64,000 nt of DNA from Gymnogyps californianus (Eukaryota; Chordata; Aves; Accipitriformes; Cathartidae): NCBI RefSeq assembly GCF_018139145.2, contig NC_059471.1, forward strand, positions 46,175,845-46,239,844, given 5' to 3'. Made by a program: the position numbers and the translations under genes. The notes beneath the pieces were generated by a model, which did not search any database, was not told the origin of the DNA, and saw nothing but the letters and a program-made list of their open reading frames with translations. Positions 1 through 11,526 of the stretch are shown here, in pieces (position 1 is the stretch's first letter; every line of letters begins with the position of its first letter).

Positions 1-3000
1 ATATTTGTTCGGTAGCATCCCTTAGCCCAGTCTAACATAAAGGGCTGTTAACTTGTCCCACGATTACTACCTAGGTTTGTCAGACCTTTGCCACGTGCAG
101 TATTCCCAGACATGAAGCTACAAGCGGTCAGGCAAAAGTCGCTTGACCACTAAACAATTATTAAAGCAAGCTAAGGCTAGTTCAGACCAAGGCAAGCACA
201 AAAAATCCCGAGATCCTGCACTGCCAGGTAAATACAAAGCCTGTGGCCTTTTACTAGCAGTGGCAAAAATCACATTCACTGTGCTACAACAAAGGAAAAC
301 AGTGGGAACAACAAGGAAAATCAACAATAGAAAGAGCATGTAAGAGAGAGTATAGAAATGGGTCTAGTCTCTCTGAAAAAGGAGAGGTTTATGTAACAGC
401 GTGGCCACAACCATGTCATGTCACTTGGAGTTCATGAATTACTTCAGGTACTGCTTTTTAACGGCAACCATTTAAAAAAGGTTGAATGGTTTTATAAAGA
501 TGATGCCAAATCATTGTAGTCTCTTTCAAAGTAACATGATGAAGATGAACTGATGCAAGCCTGTTTTTGCAATAAAGATTCTGTAGAACTTATGACAAAC
601 TGGTGCTTTACAATATGCATAGTTTGTTGGGAATAAAATCGTGAGCTTTTTTTTTTTTTCAAAATACGTCAATGCTTTTTGTATAACAAAATATTAGAAT
701 CTGTAGGCTGAGAAAGGATTTCTTATTACACAGGGGTTTCAAAAATAATTAGAATTTTACAATGACCTGTTGCAGTTCAAAGATTAGGGTTATGGAAAAC
801 TAATTAAGAATTCTTTTAGAGGGGCTATGAAGTAATTTCATGCAGGCCTATTGCCTCCTTATATTTTAATATCCTTACTTCTTGCATCAGTTTTCCACAC
901 TGGATCCTGAGAATTCAGTGGTTTGCATCTACTTACAGGAGCTCTCACTGGCATAAAGGTGGATTTAATGCAATGCTCCAATGAATAACTTTAATCATCC
1001 AAGACAGTTGTGCTTGGTAGATCTGTGATTAAACTTGATAGGAAATTTTACATTGTAGATGTATTTTTTTATAAAATGTCAATTTGTCAAAGTGAAATCC
1101 GTTTAAATAAAGACAGCCTTTTTGATAAAATGCTTTGGAAAAATGTTTTGACATTTAAATTCCCCCAAATTAGTATTTTTTTATTTTAAAAGTATTTTCT
1201 TTTTAAGACTATACTGGGTCACTTTAAAAGACGTGCATGAATTATTTTACAAAGTAATGAAAAAGAATAATGAAAATCAAAACAAAAGAAGTGTTGATTT
1301 ATATTTAATGAACATTTTTAGACTGCCGATTCATGAACATTTTTTGGCATTTTGAATATTTAATCCCTGTTGAGAATGGGAGCTTCCTGTGATGAGAAAA
1401 CATTTTCCTCCCAGTTCTATTCATGAGTGTCCACTGGGAAATTGCAGTAAAACCTCAGATATATTGCTTACTGAACTTTGTATTTCTCCGGGAAAAAAAA
1501 GCCAAAAGTTTAGGGAAAGATGTTTTCTAAATTCAGTTATTACTGAAATTTTAACTATTTGCCTTTCTTGTCACAATAAGTAACCCAGCCAAACCATGCC
1601 ATTCTAGCTGACAGTTATCAGCTTTGATGCAGGAATCTGCTTCTGATTCATCTCTCAGTTTGAGCCACTGGGTTTAGGTCCAGGCAACATGGCTAAATCT
1701 TCACTTTCTTAATCTGCTTTTGCTATATAGGTGTTGCAAATGATACCATATACGTATGTCAAGTCCTGAAGTATATGCTGTTTCTCAGACAGTTGAAGTG
1801 AAGTTGGATGCAGGAACACAGTTTTGACTGCATACATGCCTATAGTTCCTTTACTGAGAGTGTAATGTATTCTGAACTCTACAGACAGTTTTCCGTGTTT
1901 ATCTCATTCTTTGATGCATTGTCATGAAAAAAAAAAAAAAGAGAAAAAAAGCACCAAACTTTGGTTGAATGAAGTTGCCAAATCTGGAATATGCTGCCCA
2001 GCAAACATCAGGTGGTTCTAGGTGAGCTGGAGAAATGCAGGTGAGGAAGAAAACTGCAAGGGAGCAAACTGTCCCTGCCTTCAAATTCTGCCCAGAGAAG
2101 GAAAACACCTGGACTTGAGCAAGTTTTTAAGGAGGGGGTGGCTTGCTAACACAGATACACTTCTTGGGACAAAGGTCAGCAACTACAGGGAGAAGGTTTG
2201 CCAGATGAGGCCAGTTTGGGAAGAAACTTTGGTCTTTAACAGCCAGTGTTAGCAAACTACACCAAATTGCTTGCAGTGAAGTTCTGCTCCAATCTAAGAT
2301 GCACAAAGAAAAAAATGCTCTCATATTTAAGTTTTTTAGACCACGTGAAATTTATTCTGCACCCTTGATGAGGTATCCCACCATGCTTAGGCTTAAAATG
2401 GAAGTCTCCTATGTCTCTTCAGCAATTAATATAAGTGCCAAGTAATCATTTCTCCCTATCTGATAAAAGTCAAGTAGCTTTATTTAAACACCAGCAATCA
2501 TCCTGCTTCCTGCTATCTCCTTCCTCACAACACATCCTGTCTCCCCTAATGTACAATGTCAGTCAGGAGTTTTGATTCTAGCACAGCTACTTTGTGTTTC
2601 TTCATTCCACTGGGAGTTCTCCACTCTCCCCTCATTCTCTTGGAGAATGAGCTTTTATTTGGTCAAAATAATTCAAATAACCTCTGTTTGTCTTACTAGG
2701 TGGTGAATTAATTTCACCTGTTCTACTCTTCTACAGAACCTGTGGCCCCATGGACCTTCCGCCTCTTTGGGCAGCGATGTGGAGAAAAGGAAGTAGGTAT
2801 CCAGAGATGGTGTCTTTCTCATGGCTTGAAGTATGCTCTAATATATATGCTCCTTTGGCTTCTCTGAGAATAATGGATTCTCACCCTGACTCTTGCTCAC
2901 CATTTCACATGCATTCACAAAGCCTCCTGCATTGAAGGCACACAAAATATAGTCGTTCTAGTCTCTGATATTTCAGAACGATACATGGGTTCAGGGCCCT

Positions 3001-6000
3001 TACATTGTTAATTTTGGGGGATAGGAGCCATCTGTCTTGTAGCTGTGTGCATTACCAAAATAGGTCCTATTGCATTCCAAGCAAATGAGCACACTCTCTA
3101 ACACTTAAAAAGTAATTATGGTCATTATTTATCACCAACATCTTCAGTGTGAGAAAAGATACTTTGCCCTTCAGAAACGAAATAGGCCATGGTCCCAAGC
3201 AGCAAACACCGATCCGACTATGACATTCTCTAGTACAGCTCATAAGCAAAAGAAAAGCAAGCAGTTGAGCTGTGTTGATGCTGTGATGACTCAGGACTGT
3301 CTTCTATTGCATGTGCTAACTTTGTCCAATGAATTTTGATTCAGGATATATCCATCCTATACAATACTACACCATGCAGAGATACCTTGAACGGGTATTT
3401 CTGGAAATAGTAACTCTGGAATTTGAAGCAGGGGTGAGTGGTTACCCTGGGCTAGTTTTCATCTGCTGTTTTGTAACTCAGGCTAGTGTCCCTGTGTACC
3501 ACCACCAGCAGTGCTGTGTAGACAGAGGCAGCACAGCTCTCTGCCCAGTGCTGAACTGCACAATATAGGCAGTTCCAAATGCAAGCAACGTGTGGCATTG
3601 CCCGCAATGTATTACCTGCTCATTATTGTTGCTCATGCACCAAATGTTAGATGGAGATGGAGAGTAGTAATTAAACCATAAGGAACACATCATCAGACGT
3701 CTGAAAAAGGAAAAGCTGAAGAATCAGCAATAATTATTTTAATCACCTTTGCCAAATTTATATTCAACCTCCAAGACACATGTATGCTGTACCACACATG
3801 CTCCTTTGGCTGTGTAAGGAACACTGCATTTCTTTAAAATGCAAACTTTCTACAGTTTGTTATAATTACTAGAATTATACTCCACAGAACAGCTGTGTGA
3901 CTACTAAAATGCCTTCACAAATGCAGTTTTGCAAAAATACTTTTCATTGAAGTACACGTAAACCTATTCATTTTAAAAATCTAATGTGTGAAAATGTTCT
4001 TCAAATTTGTAGCCAAATGTCCACAATATACAGAAAAGATGGGGGGTGTGGGTACATACAGAGAAAAACATATACCAGATGTACTTTAAATTCAAAGGCC
4101 ACACTAGAACATCAAATAAATTTTTTCCTGGTGAATATTCACAGAGCTTAAATCTCACCTAATTCCTGGTGGTAAGTCAGTAAGGGAGACAGCAACTTTG
4201 AAGGCTTTTGAAGGGCTCACACATGGCTCTTGGGAACTGGATCAAGCCAGTGAATGGGAGATAATACCTCAGGTGGAACTTAAACTCTCTGAATATGACC
4301 TGCAGAGAATTTCTAAAAAGCATTCAACTGGTAACATTTTGATCACAAATGTCCAGAGTTTCCAGAGGCTTTACAAATGTCAAAACCAGTATTTCCCAAA
4401 GATGCACAAAGATAATTTCACCCTACTGCGAATCAAAGAGAATGTGGTGAGAGGAAAAATCTGGTGGTTTTGTGAACTGTACCTTTCTAGCATCAACCTT
4501 AACATGTTAATCTGATAACTTTGTCTACAAAAACAGAAAGAAAGAGCTAAGCAAATTTTCTTTATTTCAGTGTTGTTATTATAGTTGGAAGGAATAAGCA
4601 ATTCACAGAGTTCTGCATCAAAAAAAAATTCCATTAAGTCTGTTCCCAGAATATCTGGAACTGAGTGATCACAACCAGCATTTGCTTGACATATTTAATA
4701 ATGAGCAGCATATACCTACAAAATATTTTTGATAAAGCTGAGTTTCAAATTTAAAAGACATTAATAACTTCTTTGATTAAGTGCTAAAAGATCATTTTAT
4801 TTTTACAAATAGTTTAGAAATATAAAACCCTGGCAACTGAAGCACTTAGTTGAAGAAGATTTTTGGTTTAGGTTTCATCAGTTCTATAGAATTTTCCATT
4901 ATATGACTTGCTGAAAGATGCATGATATGATCTGAATGACTGGTGATTGACGTGTCCCAGGGAGAACAATTTTAACTGTTCCATGTGAAACAGCTGTCTA
5001 TCTACCATGGACAGATGAAGTCCAGCAATTTCCCAACCAGCCATAAGCCTAGGCTAGTATTATAAAGGTAAATTCTTCACTTACTGAACTTTTTTTTCTT
5101 TTAGTACAAGATTCCCAATGGTAACAAAAAGTTTCTCTTCCTTACAAAGATTCTTATAAAGCTTGAAGTAATCTTTCCTTGCCACTTCAGCCTCCCCTAT
5201 GTGTAAGAGAAAAAGGAGCAGTTGAGAAACAATAATTAATACTATTTTCCTTTCCAAAACTAACTAAAAAGGAAGGAAGGAAATCTACAAGTTAGTGTTT
5301 GGGGAACAATATCGAATATTGAAAACCTGAGAGTTTGACATTGGCCACCTAAACTGAGGGACTATGTCCTTCAAGAAGTACCTGAAAAGCTCATACACTG
5401 AGATAAGTACATCAAATTTTCTTCTTCTGGTTCCGCACTTTGATAAGCAATTTTCCTGATCAGTCGTGTTTGTATTGCATTTTCCATCCCAAGGAATGCC
5501 AACATACATCATAAAACAAGACCACATGCTACCAAAATAGCATACAAATATGTTTTGGAAACAAACAGTTCTCTTCTGGAGTGAAAGACTGAGACCCAAT
5601 TCACATTACAGTTTTCCAATTACAATTTTGTCAGCTAGAATGTGGAAGATATATACCCAGTCACCAGTTTACTTATGCCAGCAGGTCCCCAGCCACCGGT
5701 ACTCCTATGCCAACAAAAGCTCCATGGCATAGCCTCCATCCTTCAGGAGGGTGGTATCAATCTGCCAGCAGGAAGGAGTTCCTTCTATCAGCTTACAGTG
5801 ATTCTCCATGACGGGGCTGTGACTTGGCAAGGACTAGCGTAATGGAGCTTAGCCCTAAGCATGGAAAATTCCAGTCTTGAAGTAATTGATTTGATCAAGT
5901 TGTGAGCTAGTGACATATCGAGAGGCACGAGTAAGGAAGGGATCAGAGCAAAAGCTAGAATTCAGCTTCTATTATAGATCATATTGTCTATTTGCATTAC

Positions 6001-7089
6001 AAAAATAGGCGGCTTCTTACAAACGCATTCTTCCACTGAGCATCATAAAAAAAAAATCCAGAGATTGACTGGTATAGAGTATCACAATGTAATTATTAAT
6101 CTTGAAACTGACATAGTTATTAGGAGTAAAATGCAAATTTTTACCTGAGAGGAAAAACTTAACACTGCAACTATATATCAAGGGCTGTGGTAAAATCTTC
6201 ATCACTGACTGCTTTTTAAATTGAGACTGCATGTTTACCTAAAAGATATGCTCCTGTTCCAGTAGGAATTAATTCAAAATCTTATGGACTGTGTTATGCA
6301 GGTCAGACTATGTAATTGCAAATGTCCTATTACAATCAGTTAACCTACTAATTCAATTTTATACTATGCATTTCATATAGATTCTTGTATCCAAAGAATA
6401 GAGTCACAATGAGTGATTTTAAATTCTTTTAAAGACTAGAGCAAAACCGAAGGGTCAGAAACACAGTAGAAAACATAAGCTGTAAAATGAAATTAAAAGG
6501 ATCCCAAAACTATTAATTAACTCAATAATTAATGCTAAAATCTGTTATCTAATAAGCAGAGAGCTGACATTGAGTTATGTAGATCCAAGCTTTCCTCTTC
6601 AAGTGAGCACCCTAAGCGCTAGGCTACCCTATTGTTTTCATTTCTGGGCTTTGTATTTGTGGCTTCACAATAATTCTGTTTTAATGGGAAAAGAGGAATT
6701 TGACCCATCCTCTTCAGCTGTTAAGACTATTATTTGATGGGACTTGGTGTCACTGCTTCCTCCTCTCAAGCAGAGGAGGAGATCAAATTAGTCAAGAGAT
6801 GGCCCTTGACTTCTCCTTCTACCCGTTTTTTAAATGACAGCTCTCTTGGCTGCCGTGTTTTGTGGTGGATACTGATGAGTGTCAGGTATGTTCTGACTCC
6901 TGTTAGAAACAATGCAGGGCAGCAAACATTTTGAAATAGGGTATCTTGACTATATCAGGTACATGCTCAGGCCATTGGAAACAAAGAGAATTAGAAACTA
7001 CTATTAAAAGAAATAAATTCTTATTAATTTTGCTAAAGAACTGGGTCTGCAACCATGCAAATGCCTAAATGTTTTCTCTGCTTACGCAC
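1..7089. other. AT-rich non-coding DNA, no gene seen
   Basis: No coding exon, RNA gene or mobile element was recognised in these 7 kb. Open frames are at most about 105 codons and occur on both strands at the density expected by chance. Visible structure is limited to T13 at 647-659, A14 at 1927-1940, and a hairpin at 2631-2651 with 9-bp perfect arms (CTCATTCTC / GAGAATGAG) and a 3-base loop. Short GGAA repeats lie at about 5270-5281. None of these implies a function by itself. Confidence 0.7.
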
Positions 7090-7642
7090 TGTCGTGGGTC
7101 TGGCTGGAATGGAGTTAATTTTCTTCACAGCAGGCTGTAAGGTGCCGTGTTTTCGATTGGTGACCAAAAAAGTGTTGATAGCACACCTGTGTTTTAGCTA
7201 TTGCTGAACTGTGCTTGCACAGTGTCAAGGCCATCCCTGTTTCTCACTGTGCTGCCCCAGAGAGTAGGCTGGGGTGGGCAAGAGGTTGAGGGGGGACACA
7301 GCTGGGACAGCTGACCCCAACTGGCCAAAGGGATACTCCATACTATATAACATTATGCTCAGCAATAAAACGGAGAGGGAGTTTTTCCAAAGTAACCATT
7401 GCTTGGGGACAGTCTGGGCATTGGTCTGCTGGTGGTGAGTGACGGCTTTTAGCATCACTTGTTTTCTTTTCTTTTTTTTCCCCCCCTTCACTTACTAAAG
7501 TGCCTTTGTCTCAACCCATGAGTTTTTTCTCACTTTTACCCTCACTTTTACCCTAGTTCTCTCCCTCAGCCTGCTTGGGAGGGAGTGAGCGAGTGACTGG
7601 AGGGGGTCTTAGTTGACAGCTGAGGTCAGGCCACCACAGACA
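7090..7642 (+). mobile_element. Solo LTR of an avian endogenous retrovirus (diverged copy)
   Basis: The 553-bp element begins TGTCGTGGGTCTGGCTGGAA and matches, block by block, the LTR at 34809-35385. Shared blocks include GGAGTTAATTTTCTTC near the 5' end, GGGACAGCTGACC in U3, GGTGGTGAG after the promoter, ATCACTTGTTTTC, and TCTCAACCCATGAG at 7509-7522. A TATA box (TATATAA, 7344-7350) and a polyadenylation signal (AATAAA, 7364-7369) follow one another on the plus strand, so transcription would run left to right. The 3' edge (about 7638-7642) is degraded: GGTCAGGCCACCACAGACA stands where the other copy has GGTTAAACCACGACA. No convincing 5-bp target duplication remains (CGCAC on the left). No gag, pol or env sequence flanks it, so it is solitary or its partner is lost. 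Being more diverged than the 34.8-kb copy, it is probably the older insertion. Confidence 0.87.
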
Positions 7643-9213
7643 CAACATTCAAACTTGTGTTATTAATGCCACTTCTATACCTAAGTTATTATGGAAACAG
7701 TCAAATTTTGGCAAACATTTCGAAAACTACATTTTTAAATTGTAAAATTATATAACATGAAGTATGCATTCATATGAGTAATATATATATGTTAAATTCA
7801 TACTGATGTAATGTTCACTTAAAAGAGCTGTTCCATTTTAAGGTAGGAGAAAAACTAGCTGGAATTTTTGGAGACAAACAAAATTCAAAATTCAGTAGGA
7901 TTTGGTCACCTAAATCCTTTACAAGGAGATTCTTAAAGGACAGAAAATGCATAGTCTATTCTAAAGATTCATGCAGATTAAGGACTACAGACTCACAGGA
8001 CATTATTAGATTAAATAAATGTGCACAAGATGTCTGTTCAATGCCCAATATATTGTTCAAAACAATATTTAGACAGTACTTCTTTTTCTGCCATGGTAGT
8101 TTTTAATATACAGGATTACTCAAATTATTATGGAAACACAAGTGTTTATGCTTACAGTATATCAAATTACAGCATATGTAGCCAAGATTTAGCTTGAAAA
8201 ACTGTAAAGAAGCTATGCATAAATGTCCCAGTTTGAAACCCATTTGTTCAGAATGACAAAAATGAATACTAATAAAAGTTAAAAATGTGAAAATAAAGGA
8301 TGAGTCCAATTTCAAGACCTTCCACTTGCATGAATATTCTGGGCAAGAGATACTGCACGTGAATTTGTTTTTTTCAACAAGAAATTTAATCTTTATATAA
8401 AAGATCCATATAGAGAGGATAAATCTTCAGATATGGAAATTTTTGTAGCATTTTTATTTCAGCATTCTGAAATATGAATTACATATTGTCAAATGTTTCT
8501 GCCTAATACAACCAAACATTTTTTATTTTTCCTAATTTGTGTGGCAATACAGAAGTGAATAAGTAAAATAAAATCTTGGCATGAGCGAAATTCACTAATT
8601 CACATTTTCTAAAATAGCTCCATAATAACTTTACAAGTTCCATCTCTTTTTAGCCCTGTTAAAGTACTTTTCAGGAAAAAAAAAACCAGATTTATAATCC
8701 ATAATTCAATCAAACAACATTGTTGTATGTAATATCCTAGGGTGATGATGAAAGCTTATTTTAAATGTGTTCATAGTAATTTCAGACTAATCTGAGCAAG
8801 GAACAACTTAGTCTTTTTCAGTGTGATCATTGCCCGTGTTGAACAAGTAATTATTATCAATTTACTCTTACAATGGAAATGGGAAACATCTTAATTTTCC
8901 TAGTACTTGTCTTCTTTGTTATAGTCTGTCTTTTTTTTCTTTTTTTCTTTCCTTTTTTTCTGTCTCAAAGAGCAGAAACATATGCCTGAGCATGACATTC
9001 CAGAGAACATTTTCACTTTGCAGTTCTCATTAGCTGTCTCTCCTTTCACAAACACTGCTGTGTGTGAACGGAGGATGAAAGAAGCAAAGTTTTCCCTTTC
9101 TTTGGAAAACACACAGATGTCTCAAGGAGAAGAGGGAAGTACTTAGGAAACTGTGAAATTCATCATACTGAAATCAAGAGTTGTACTGGCTTAGCTTCTT
9201 CTAAATGTTAAGC
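7643..9213. other. AT-rich non-coding DNA
   Basis: No gene or mobile element is visible between the LTR and the GAAAAA tract. A pyrimidine-only stretch (mostly T with interspersed C) runs from 8930 to 8961. Otherwise the DNA is ordinary AT-rich sequence with short runs such as ATATATAT near 7783. Confidence 0.7.
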
Positions 9214-9410
9214 AAAAAAAAAAAAAGGAAAAGAAAAAGAAAAAGAAAAAGAAAAAGAAAAAGAAAAAGAAAAAGAAAAAGAAAAAGAAGATGAAAAAGA
9301 AAAAAAAAGAAAAAGAAAAAGAAAAAGAAAAAGAAGACGAAAAAGAAAAAGAAAAAGAAAAAGAAGACGAAAAAGAAGATGAAAAAGAAAAAGAAAAAGA
9401 AAAAGAAAAA
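9214..9410 (+). repeat. Polypurine simple repeat, (GAAAAA)n with GAAGAC/GAAGAT variants
   Basis: A13 (9214-9226) leads into roughly 30 GAAAAA hexamers, so about 190 bases of the plus strand are almost pure purine. Variant units GAAGAT (9287, 9375) and GAAGAC (9333, 9363) interrupt the array. The last three are spaced 30 and 12 bases apart, multiples of six, suggesting that blocks containing variants were duplicated by slippage. A nine-A run near 9300 shifts the phase. The Phe/Leu-rich open frame on the minus strand here is a translation artefact of this repeat. The A-rich leader could be the tail of an unrecognised retroposon, but no body is visible upstream. Confidence 0.97.
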
Positions 9411-11361
9411 TCTTATAACCCCCCCAAAAAACACCAGTTGGTATAAATCAAACACCATGGAACTGCTACCATTACATCCACTGCTCTCTCTCCAAGTACT
9501 TTCTCTGGAAAGAAAAGAAATGCACAGAGCGACAACAGCAATACCATCATAACCTGTTCCCAGCATAGTCACGCAACTTTCTCCAAATTCCCCCTTTTCT
9601 CCAGAATGACAACACTTGCTTTGCGGAAAATTTGCTAACCACTTTAATTGGTTATGAGTTATAATCCGAAGACATCTGGGTCCTTATAGCCCTTGCATGA
9701 CCGCTGCAACTTAGTCCATGGGTGCTCCGAAATTCCCCAAAATCTACTTTAAGCCAGGAAGAAATGAAGTGTAATGCAAATAGTATACCTATCCACTGTA
9801 TATTATACAGGTAAACTAAATCAGCACTTTGATCTCAAAAAAATTTGTGAATATCCACAAATAAAGCTGTGTGGATTTTACTAAACTGGTTTATTGCAGT
9901 AAATTACATTATTTTCTAGGTATAAACTATACCAACATAGGATGTCTCCTTATAGGAACTAGGTTAATTTAGTTTCTTTTGTATATATTTTTCTCTCTGG
10001 GTTTTTTTTTGTGGGTTTTTTTTGCTGGTTTTTTTTCAGTTTGTTACATTTGGAGTGAAATTATTAGACCCTGTGAAATAAGTCTGGAAATTTCATTTAG
10101 TTCCAGGCTGAGGTGCTCTGGTACTCTGCTTTGCTACTTCAGCTGTCGGGTAGGTTCCTACAGCCAAAAGCTGTGGGAACCTGAGGTAACCCCTGAAAAC
10201 TGCCAGAGCCATTTGTGTGAAAATCATCTGATGACAGCCCTTGGTCTGTTTGCATTTTTCTTGTACCAATGTGAATCAGAGGAAACCCTGCTGAGTCTAA
10301 CAAGCCTTTCAAAAGAGGCTCTGGACCTCTACAGGAAGATGAGGATGTGCAAGATCTAGGTTTTGCAAAATCTGTGCAAAAATAAGGCTTGCCGAGGCCT
10401 CGCGTCTGTCTCTGAATGAACTACCATCAAGTCAGGCATACCTCTGACTCCTTGTCCCCAGTGTGTCTCTCTTTGGGCTACAACATTTGACCTTACGCAT
10501 AAAAATCGCTATGCTAGGTCAGATCGGCAGCAAAGTGTTATAATTTCCACTCTATTCCCGAACCCCCAAGCAGCCAGTTATACAGCAGCCTTCCCCTGGC
10601 TAATTTTTAAATTAATACCCAGTGTTGACTCTGTGCACTAGGGCACACAATTCAAGCTTTTCACGCTAGCATTTCATTTTTTATTATCTGTGTGTATATT
10701 TTGTCCTTTCCTAAAATGCACTAACCCAATTATATCAGAGGGAGGCAGAGGAGATGAATTTCTCTTATTGATTGTTCTGTGGGAAAAAAAAAAAAATCAG
10801 TTGTAAATGTCTCGCTTTCCAACTCTGCTGGAATTCCCTAGTCCTTTATATATCAGGAGAGAGTAATTGCAATATTTTCTGTATGACTTATTTTTCTATG
10901 AGATCTTGTAGATTTCTTCTTTACTTTAATGATACTCTTCAGATTGCCTTCACATAGAGGTTTTCAGTGTTTTTAATAATTTTTGTTGTTCATTCCCAAA
11001 TCTCTATTTATTTCTACGATATTTGCATGTGTGTTTTAAACAGGGTTACACTAAAATGTTGCTCAGCAGAGCACCACAAAGGGAAATGGAGTGGCTTACA
11101 GTGTTCTTCTCAAGTGAAAGAAACACCTTGAAGTTTATCGCATCTGACACTCTATTATATAGAGGGAACATCTGTAGGCAAGAATCCATGGAGAATGTTA
11201 TACAGCATTGCATTAGCAAAGAATTTATACAGCATGAGAAATTTGGCCAAAAATTGGAAATGAAAGAGAAAAACTCAAGAGAAGTTTTCTTTCCTTGCAG
11301 TTGTGTTTACTTTTATCCTATTCTGTTACAGTATACATAGGAATCAGACTCTTACTCTGAA
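9411..11361. other. Non-coding DNA with T/G-rich and possible ancient repeat remnants
   Basis: C7 lies at 9419-9425 and a T-rich stretch of T8-T10 blocks separated by G-rich spacers lies at about 10002-10037. At 10500-10620 the words GCTATGCTAGGTCAGAT and CCCCTGGCTAAT recall an old amniote retroposon consensus, but the match is too decayed to name. A13 occurs at 10784-10796. Open frames of 126 and 105 codons (9979-10359 and 11023-11340) have no recognisable domain and are treated as chance. Confidence 0.6.
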
Positions 11362-11509
11362 AGTCTTAAGCCTCTCAGTGTTTAAGAGGCATTTGGACAA
11401 TGCCCTTAATAATATGCTTTAACTTTTGGTCAGCCCTGAAGTGGTCAGGCAGTTGGAATGATTGTTGTAGGTCCCTTCCAACTGAAATATTCTATTCTAT
11501 TCTACTCTG
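11362..11509 (+). mobile_element. CR1 LINE 3' fragment, (TATTC)n-tailed subfamily
   Basis: The sequence reads as the 3' end of a CR1 element of the type carrying TTTAAGAGGCATTTGGACAA, then TTTTGGTCAGCCCTGAAGTG, GTCAGGCAGTTGGA, and GTAGGTCCCTTCCAACTGAA followed by ATATTCTATTCTATTCTA. CR1 copies are normally 5'-truncated, and this one retains only about 150 bp with no reverse transcriptase or endonuclease coding sequence. It is followed at once by A17 (11510-11526), which is unusual because CR1 elements normally end in a short tandem repeat rather than poly(A). Confidence 0.88.
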
Positions 11510-11526
11510 AAAAAAAAAAAAAAAAA

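Noticed and set aside
9201..9572. 123-codon minus-strand frame rich in Phe and Leu
   Set aside because: It is a translation of the complement of the GAAAAA hexamer tract.
10500..10620. Possible ancient retroposon with GCTATGCTAGGTCAGAT and CCCCTGGCTAAT
   Set aside because: Only two short words resemble the remembered consensus; too decayed to list as an element.
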